A DNA stretch of 64,000 bases from positions 42,045,897 through 42,109,896 of the forward strand of contig NC_034009.1 in assembly GCF_000346465.2 (NCBI RefSeq), written 5' to 3'. Source of the DNA: Prunus persica (taxonomy: Eukaryota > Streptophyta > Magnoliopsida > Rosales > Rosaceae). The notes beneath the pieces were generated by a model. It saw only the letters and a program-made list of their open reading frames with translations. It made no database searches and was not told where the DNA came from. Position 1 is the stretch's first letter. Each line of letters begins with the position of its first letter. Both the position numbers and the translations under genes were made by a program. This document shows positions 57,516-64,000 of the stretch, one piece after another.

Positions 57516-60500
57516 ATGGAGAATGAGTCGTCGGCTGGCGGAGGAGCTCCTTTTGATCAGTTTAACTTCACTTTTGACGACGACGACGGCGATGATGATG
57601 ATCACTTTGTCACCAATCACAACATGCAAATGCCTTCAAACCAGAAGAATAAGGCTGCGGTGAACTTATACACTTTACCATTTTCAATTTAATTAACATT
57701 TCTCAACAAAAATATATATGACATATATTTTGTAAGTGATAATAATGCTACTTGGATGGATATCATTTGTAAGAAAAATATCACTAATAATTATCAATAA
57801 ATATGATACAAATAGTTTTATTTTTTTCGCACGTCTAATGCTAATTATTTTACGACATAATATGTGATGTTTGTAGCAGGAACATGTTGATCTAGGATCA
57901 TCAAGTAGTGGAAGCTCTCAGCCTATGAATCAGGCAAGGTCGAGGGAGAGCGTAACGGTGTCAGCCTTCACTCCTTTTAGCGGACTATCAGATCCTCTCC
58001 ATGAGCAACCTGCAAACTTGGCATCAATGGGGGCTTCATCTTCAACTCCATTAGTTGAGACGCCGCAAAGCCACCGTCGCATAACAGTATGCAGCTGGCC
58101 TCGTTAACTCATTTTGTATCTCTCGATTTAGTTTTTTTTATTTTTATAAATTTAAAATTTTAAAAAAATAGCATGCTTGCATTGATGATGCCATTGTTAA
58201 TCACATTTCTAAGGGAGCATTAGTCATATTTTTTATATTGATGTTGATCAGATTGAAGAACTCAGTCACGCATTGCAAAGTAATGAGTCTCAACCAAATC
58301 CGGAAAAGTCAGGCCCTTCAGTTTCTAACTTTCCGTCACCGGAAACGGCCTTTAATCCTGAACTTGAAGGAGCATCACAACCGCATCCTCCAAGAATGGT
58401 AAGACACTAAAACGTAATTTGATATAGATATTATAATCTGATATGTGTGGTGAGATTATCAGTTTAAATCATTAATTACATCAATTTTTATTTGAACATA
58501 CTGACTTTAACCGCAAGTCTAACAACATTACATATTGGACTATATGATAAAAGAACATTTTTCGGACCTCACTTCAAGTTTATGTTATTGCACATTAGGT
58601 TCACTTTTGTGCAATCTAAGACTAAAAATTGTTTTTGATATGTTTTCAGGTTTTGTTTAGTTGATGTTGATGATTATTCTTGTTGCCTTCTTACATAGGA
58701 TAATCTCGAGCCCGGATCATCAGTTGGAAATAACTGGTTCAGTCTAAATCAAGCAAATTCCATCCAAATTTTCATGCCGGGAGCTGTAGGGTTTCCAAGC
58801 TATCAGTACTCTAACCCTCCACTTATGTTTGCTCAAAACGACAGGGAAACAATACCGTTTTACTTCAATTTGCCCATGCCAATACAGCCACATCGTCCAA
58901 GACCGGTATGTATACCCCAAGCATTTTACTGTCCTCCAATTTAGAATTTAACATGGTTTTTATCATGTTTGGGCTACATTATAGTAATGGTTCTTGAATT
59001 GTATCTCGAGTTGTATTTTCGTCCCTCATTTTCAATAACAGTTGTTGCCGTCCTCAAATTAGGACCCATAGTGCAATGCGAAACCTAATTTTAAAAACAA
59101 CACCAACTATTATTGAAATTCAGGATACAATTCAAGGACCATTGCTACAATTTAGCCTTATACTTGTGTAAATTAAGCAAAGAGAAATCAAACCGTTACC
59201 AAAGCATGCAAGATTCACTATGTGATCCATATGCACCTACGGCTAACAATTATCCACGACTATCTTTGACATCTTGATCATGAGCAGATGCATATGGGAG
59301 TAACTATCCGTGATGGTGTGGTGGAGCCTCACCATCCAGAACCAGAACCAAATGTAGCAATTCAGTCACATCCCCAAATGGAGCAAGTGCCTCTGTATGT
59401 CAAATACTACTCTTTTGGAAACTTTTCATTTGCAAAAGCTTGCTACTGCATACATTCTGATTTCGAACATATCTTACTTGACGCACAGGTCTCTAACTTT
59501 GGGTCACAGTCAATATGGCATAAACACAGTAAGTTCTCTGTTTTGACCCTTCAAATCCTGTTGTAAAATAATAATAAAAGATATCAGTTTCATGATATTT
59601 CACCAAGCAATTTGACCACAATACTGTTGTACACAACTGGTTTGCTGTAAGCAGATGATGGCCGGGCTAGGAGTTGCAGATCAAAGGCCATCCCAGAGCA
59701 ACCAGCAGCAAGCCACTTTGTACCCCCAGCAACTCAATGATCCTCCAAGGCCTTGGACCCCATCAGGGTTCTGGTACATGACCTGCCATAATCACCATCT
59801 TAGTTGACTGCTCTTATAACATTTAGTATGCAAGTATGCAGTTATGCTTACGCATTGACATGCTTAATTTCAATGTGATAATTGAATTTAGGACCCAAAA
59901 TAATCAAGTTATGCCAGCTAATGGAGCATGTAACCAACAATGGACCAACTGCATACCCCATGGAGCTGTACAGACAGGGTACACAAAATTCAAATTTTGC
60001 AAGGTGAACACAGAATCATTGTTTATGAACACATTGTTAACTTCTCTATATTTATGTATCTGATTCAGGCCCCAAGGACCAGAGCAATTACTGAACCAGC
60101 CACAACAGCTGAACCAAGTGCAGCCACCAAATACTTTTGGTTCACAACAGTTTCATCACCCTAGGCGACCTGCAGGGCTTTCTGCACCTCTTTGGTATCT
60201 GATCCAGCTTTAATCTTTCTTAATTTAAATTAGTTTGATCATGGAAGTTAACAGTTGATCAAAGGCTATGAACTTATTGTATATCTTCTGAGTTTAGGCC
60301 TCCTAAGCATACCAAGAGCCAGAATGTGCTGACTCCTTGGATCCTGGAGTCTTCGTTTGCTGCAAGGTAGTATATTGAATATATATAACCACAGTTGTAT
60401 AACATTGAGCAGAGTATTGTAATATAGTTCAATCTTAATTTTGAAATCTAGGGTCCAATCTTTGCCTGAAACACAAAATAATCACACCCAGGCGGTGCCA

Positions 60501-62087
60501 CCACACCATTCTAATTCTATAAAACCTGATCCTTTCATGCAGTCTGGGTGAGCAAATAGAAACTTGAAGTCTTCTATATATGAAAGAGAAATACTTTCTT
60601 AAGCATTTGGAAAAATGGTAAGCACAACAAATATTACGTTTATGATTATGGGTTGTTGGAATTTAATTAGGCTGGGGCAAGTATCAGATCATCAGGAACA
60701 ACCTAACCAAGATTCAAGGGCATCTAATGTAGCTTATCCACAGCAACACGACTCCATAGTTAGTGGACCTATCATCGCATCTGGGTACACAATTATTCAA
60801 TTTCATAATTTAATTTCCATGATATTATAGAACATACAACTATGTATGTGCTTATTGAATTCCAATAAGGTTCTTCCTTCTTCTTCTTCCTTAGGCCTCA
60901 GGGAATGGGTGGTCAACAGAAAAACCCTGACCATATGCAGATGATACCTGATGTTGTAGCTGATATAAGGTCAAGGCCTTCTGTGCTATCTAACATAGCT
61001 GATCCTCAGAATCACAGCTCTGGGCTCTCAAGAGCTCCTATGCCTTTTAGGTACCTAAATGATCCTCATTTGCTTATATTATATATTCTTTCAAGGAATA
61101 AAGGAACTGCTTTTGAAAGAAAAAAAGTTAGAAACTAACTTGCTTTCGTGCCATGTTTAAGATCAAGTTGAGATGCTAGTTATCTAGAAGGGTTTAGTTT
61201 TCTGGTGGACCTATGTAAAGGGGTTTAGTTTTCTTGGTGCTTTCATCTTCATGCTCGTACTGAATTCTTTTTGTAGGTTAGCTCCTGTCCAACTTGATGA
61301 CATACTGAATCAATCTACTATTCCAAGTGATAGCAGTTCTCAGAGGAGTGTTCAATTCCGAAACTCCCCAACTGAACAAGTAAGAGTCTTCCTCTCCTCA
61401 CTCGATGATTTTCGAAAGTTCAAAGTGATATATATAGAACTCTACATTTGTAAATTAGGGGTCTCTCCCCTATCCACTTAAGAATTCTTAGTCGCACATT
61501 TTTGCTATGCACATTAGACAAAAATCCTGTCAATAGGTAGTTTCTTTTTTCTAGTGTAACTTTTGTAAATAAGTGTTTTTTAGCAGGGGACAGCAGAACA
61601 ACAAGACTACGTTGTCAAACGACGCGGCAAACAACTTCAATTAGGAGAGTCATCGTCGCTGGCCAAACGCTCCAAGGTATTTCAGTATTACCTTGCATTA
61701 CTTCCATGGTTTTGCAAAGGCTTAACTGCGGGCAAGAGTTTCAGAACTGACATTGTACTATCACTGATGAAAACATCTTTTACTGATCGGATCAAATGCA
61801 GAGGAATTCAGCAGCTTCTAGTCGTACAGAAGTCAACAGGAGTACTTTTGAATCTCAAGAAAAAGAAATGGATATGTTGTCTAACCTTTTCTCTCCTTCT
61901 AATGCAAGGTCTACGAAATTTTATTGAATGATGTTCTTCTTGTTCTTAGTAACTTCCAACTTATTACAGTTTTTATGATTTCAGGGAAATAAAAAATAGA
62001 CTTTATGACCCAACGTTTGAGGCAATCGGCCAGCCTATTGACCCCCATCTCCGAATGTTTCAAGCAAGCAAGCAATTCCTCCAATGA
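57516..62087 (+). CDS. Unrecognised Gln/Pro/Ser-rich protein, 17 exons (671 residues)
   Basis: Exons: 57,516-57,659; 57,880-58,086; 58,252-58,398; 58,699-58,905; 59,288-59,394; 59,489-59,528; 59,655-59,767; 59,892-59,978; 60,069-60,194; 60,298-60,366; 60,452-60,547; 60,671-60,784; 60,895-61,050; 61,277-61,379; 61,587-61,676; 61,802-61,908; 61,985-62,087. All sixteen junctions keep frame with GT-AG borders, which is strong evidence for a real gene. The N-terminus is MENESSAGGG with an acidic run DDDDGDDDD. The middle is disordered, rich in Gln, Pro, Asn and Ser (for example PQGPEQLLNQPQQ). A basic patch VKRRGKQLQL and LAKRSK may be a nuclear signal, and the end is RLYDPTFEAIGQPIDPHLRM. It looks like a transcription-linked or scaffold protein, but I do not recognise the family. 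Exons 2 and 15 could start one codon earlier (CAG). Confidence 0.75.
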
Positions 62088-63417
62088 AGAGATAGTGGGT
62101 TTTGGTCACCTTTAACTTGTCTGGCAAGGGTTAACACTTGCTATAATATATCTTACTGTATTAAGGTCAACTAATAAATAGACGGTGTAACTCTGACATT
62201 ATAGTCCATCATAACTGTTTAAGGGCATATTCCTTTATGAATTTTGTAAAATGTTTTTATATTTATATTTTAAATTTTCTATCTAGTTCCAGTTCTCATG
62301 TTACTTTAAAATCTATATATAACAATCATGACTTGAGATTTTAATGGAGAAGCATGGCAACCATGGAATAAAAAAATGTAATAAATATGTGAATAAGAAA
62401 GAAGAAGAAAAACCCTTGAATAAGAACACATCATCTGCTTACATGTAAGGAAGAGGAGGTGCCAAAAGGTTAAATTCCATTAAGAAGTTCTGATAATTGG
62501 TACAACATTCCTTGTTATGAAAATAGGAAGATCAATAAACAATTGCCTCTTGGCTTTTAACATCTGATTGATTGGAAGGGAAATGCGGTGTAGCAGTGTT
62601 TCATTTGGGGAAGTGGCTTTTATCCACAGTAAGCTGCTGCATTAAGGTACAGCTAACCTGTGCAGGAGCCAGGATGAACATGGTAGGTGGGTGATAGAAT
62701 TGACGTGAGACCACAGATCCTTGCGAAACAAACGAATAACAGGTTTAAATCGGTTCATACGTCCATATAATCCTCAAGAATCAAGCTTGCCTGGGGAGGT
62801 TTGATTTACAATTTGTAGAAACAAAGAAATAACAGATGGCATGGAAGTTATGCAAACCAGAAGAACAAATGTTTTCTTCTATACAGGAGTGCTGTTATGT
62901 ATCTGTAGTCTGGTTTGTTGTTCGGGATACTCATATTCAATTTTCAGACTTGATTATTCCTGATTCTACTTTCAAGAATTAAATGATTTTATTTCTCGGT
63001 TTTCCAAGGTTTTCTGCTGCAAAGATGTAAATTTGGTTAATTGTGGCTGGCTTTCAACTCTTTAGCCTGCTATTGTACTTCTGTACATAGATTTTTTGCA
63101 CAATATTCTAATTAAAAATAGATACAAAAGTTAGTTGGTATGGAATTTGACATATTATTGTGTGGTAGACAAATAAAAGATATACAAATATATCCAATGT
63201 TTACAAACAAGACCCAGGAAAAGAAGATGCATCAGGACAAAGGATAGATCCTTGATATTATCTCAACTTGGTTCTGTCTACTCACTCTACTTTCATTTTA
63301 AAACACCCGATAACAGAAATCAAGATTACATAGTATTAATACATTCTAAAAGTAGGCCACTAATTCTAATTATTCAACAAAAAGAAAACAAGATCCATCT
63401 CTTGACAAAAACTAACC
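62088..63417. other. Intergenic region between two tail-to-tail genes
   Basis: 3' flank of the 17-exon gene and of the minus-strand gene at the right edge. No other frame or repeat supported. Confidence 0.4.
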
Positions 63418-63552
63418 TCAATAAAGAGTGTTATCAAAAACCCAAGGTTCATGCACGAAAAGCTCTCGGCCATTCAATTGCACTGTTCCTGAAGCTATGT
63501 CCTCTGCACGTTTCCTTGCTGCTTCAGCTCTTCTGGCAGATGCATCATCATC
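63418..63552 (-). CDS. Last coding exon of a gene cut by the right edge (unrecognised)
   Basis: After a TTTTTGTAG acceptor (63,553 and above) the minus strand reads DDDASARRAEAARKRAEDIA and then SGTVQLNGRELFVHEPWVFD, NTLY and a stop. The basic helix followed by the strongly patterned RELFVHEPWVFDN end looks like a conserved C-terminus. I expect a known plant family but cannot name it. The upstream exons are not visible in 63,554-64,000, so a long intron or the window edge hides them. The plus-strand frames over this stretch are shadows. Confidence 0.6.
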   Translation of the reverse strand, partial: DDDASARRAEAARKRAEDIASGTVQLNGRELFVHEPWVFDNTLY

Positions 63553-64000
63553 CTACAAAAACATGTATACATATGAGAATATTATAAATTCGTTACATTC
63601 GTTACTTCCACCAACCCAAACAAAACTAAAAAATAAAAACAAGAACAAGACTCTTAATAGATATTGCAAGTCTGAAAGAGGCACAGGCAAGAGCCTATAA
63701 CCATAGAAGACAACATTAGATTCTTAAGAATAACAAGTGATCAGTACCTAAAATCTACTACAAGGCCGGGAAGACCGTGACAATTTATACCTTGCAATGC
63801 TGCTAGCAGAAACACACTAATTCTACACATCAAGGAAGTCCTTAAATCTACAATTACCAATCAATACAAACCTTGAAATCCATCACACACAAATTACACA
63901 TAAAAGAAAGAAAATTTTCTCTATTTGCATATTCTAAGCAATATCTTATATTGTATTTGTACCCAAAAAGTAGTGGTATTTAATCACACATGAAGCTTCC
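63553..64000. other. Right-edge sequence, probably intron
   Basis: AT-rich, no exon that I can support. Likely intron of the minus-strand gene whose last exon is 63,418-63,552. Confidence 0.4.

Noticed and set aside
63252..63700. Plus-strand frames near the right edge
   Set aside because: They overlap the minus-strand terminal exon, which has a proper acceptor and conserved-looking protein end.

Overview
The window is nuclear DNA from a flowering plant. Genes are split by short GT-AG introns, intergenic DNA is AT-rich, and several plant-only families are present: a FANTASTIC FOUR domain protein, a heavy-metal-associated isoprenylated protein, an MIKC*-type MADS-box gene and an LRR receptor kinase of the MIK2 type. 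The protein flavour and the repeats suggest a woody rosid, most likely Rosaceae and perhaps Prunus. That is an inference from memory, not the result of a search.

Layout. Positions 1-24,000 are an accessory, repeat-driven half. It holds an F-box gene, a small two-exon gene with a broken tandem copy, a 12-unit array of hairpins (5.26-5.89 kb) and a small single-exon gene. Next come a 3.7-kb Mutator-like element carrying fragments of other genes (7,134-10,867, with a 9-bp target duplication), scrambled F-box pseudogene pieces, and an internally deleted Ty3/gypsy-like element (12,630-14,501). After these lies a decayed tandem cluster of proline-rich repeat genes (14.8-19.5 kb), a second small hairpin array (21.1 kb), a receptor-kinase pseudogene and a 1.06-kb terminal-inverted-repeat element.

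Positions 24,600-64,000 are a gene-bearing half. It holds an LRR receptor kinase (24,651-28,045, minor gap of one intron), a FAF-domain protein (minus), 60S ribosomal protein L30 (minus, four exons), an aspartic proteinase-like protein 1 gene (plus, ten exons) and a HIPP metal-binding protein. These are followed by an AGL66/AGL104-like MADS-box gene (twelve exons), an unrecognised 17-exon Gln/Pro-rich protein and the last exon of a further gene cut by the right edge. The RPL30 and aspartic protease genes are divergent and share a 442-bp promoter with telo-box and site II motifs.

The genes do not form an operon-like system; they are ordinary independent plant loci. The unusual content is in the repeats: the hairpin arrays, the gene-capturing element, and the tandem proline-rich pseudogene cluster. 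Exon models were built by hand from reading frame and splice-site continuity. Those for RPL30, the aspartic protease, HIPP, the MADS gene and the 17-exon gene keep frame through every junction. No expression data or database search was available.
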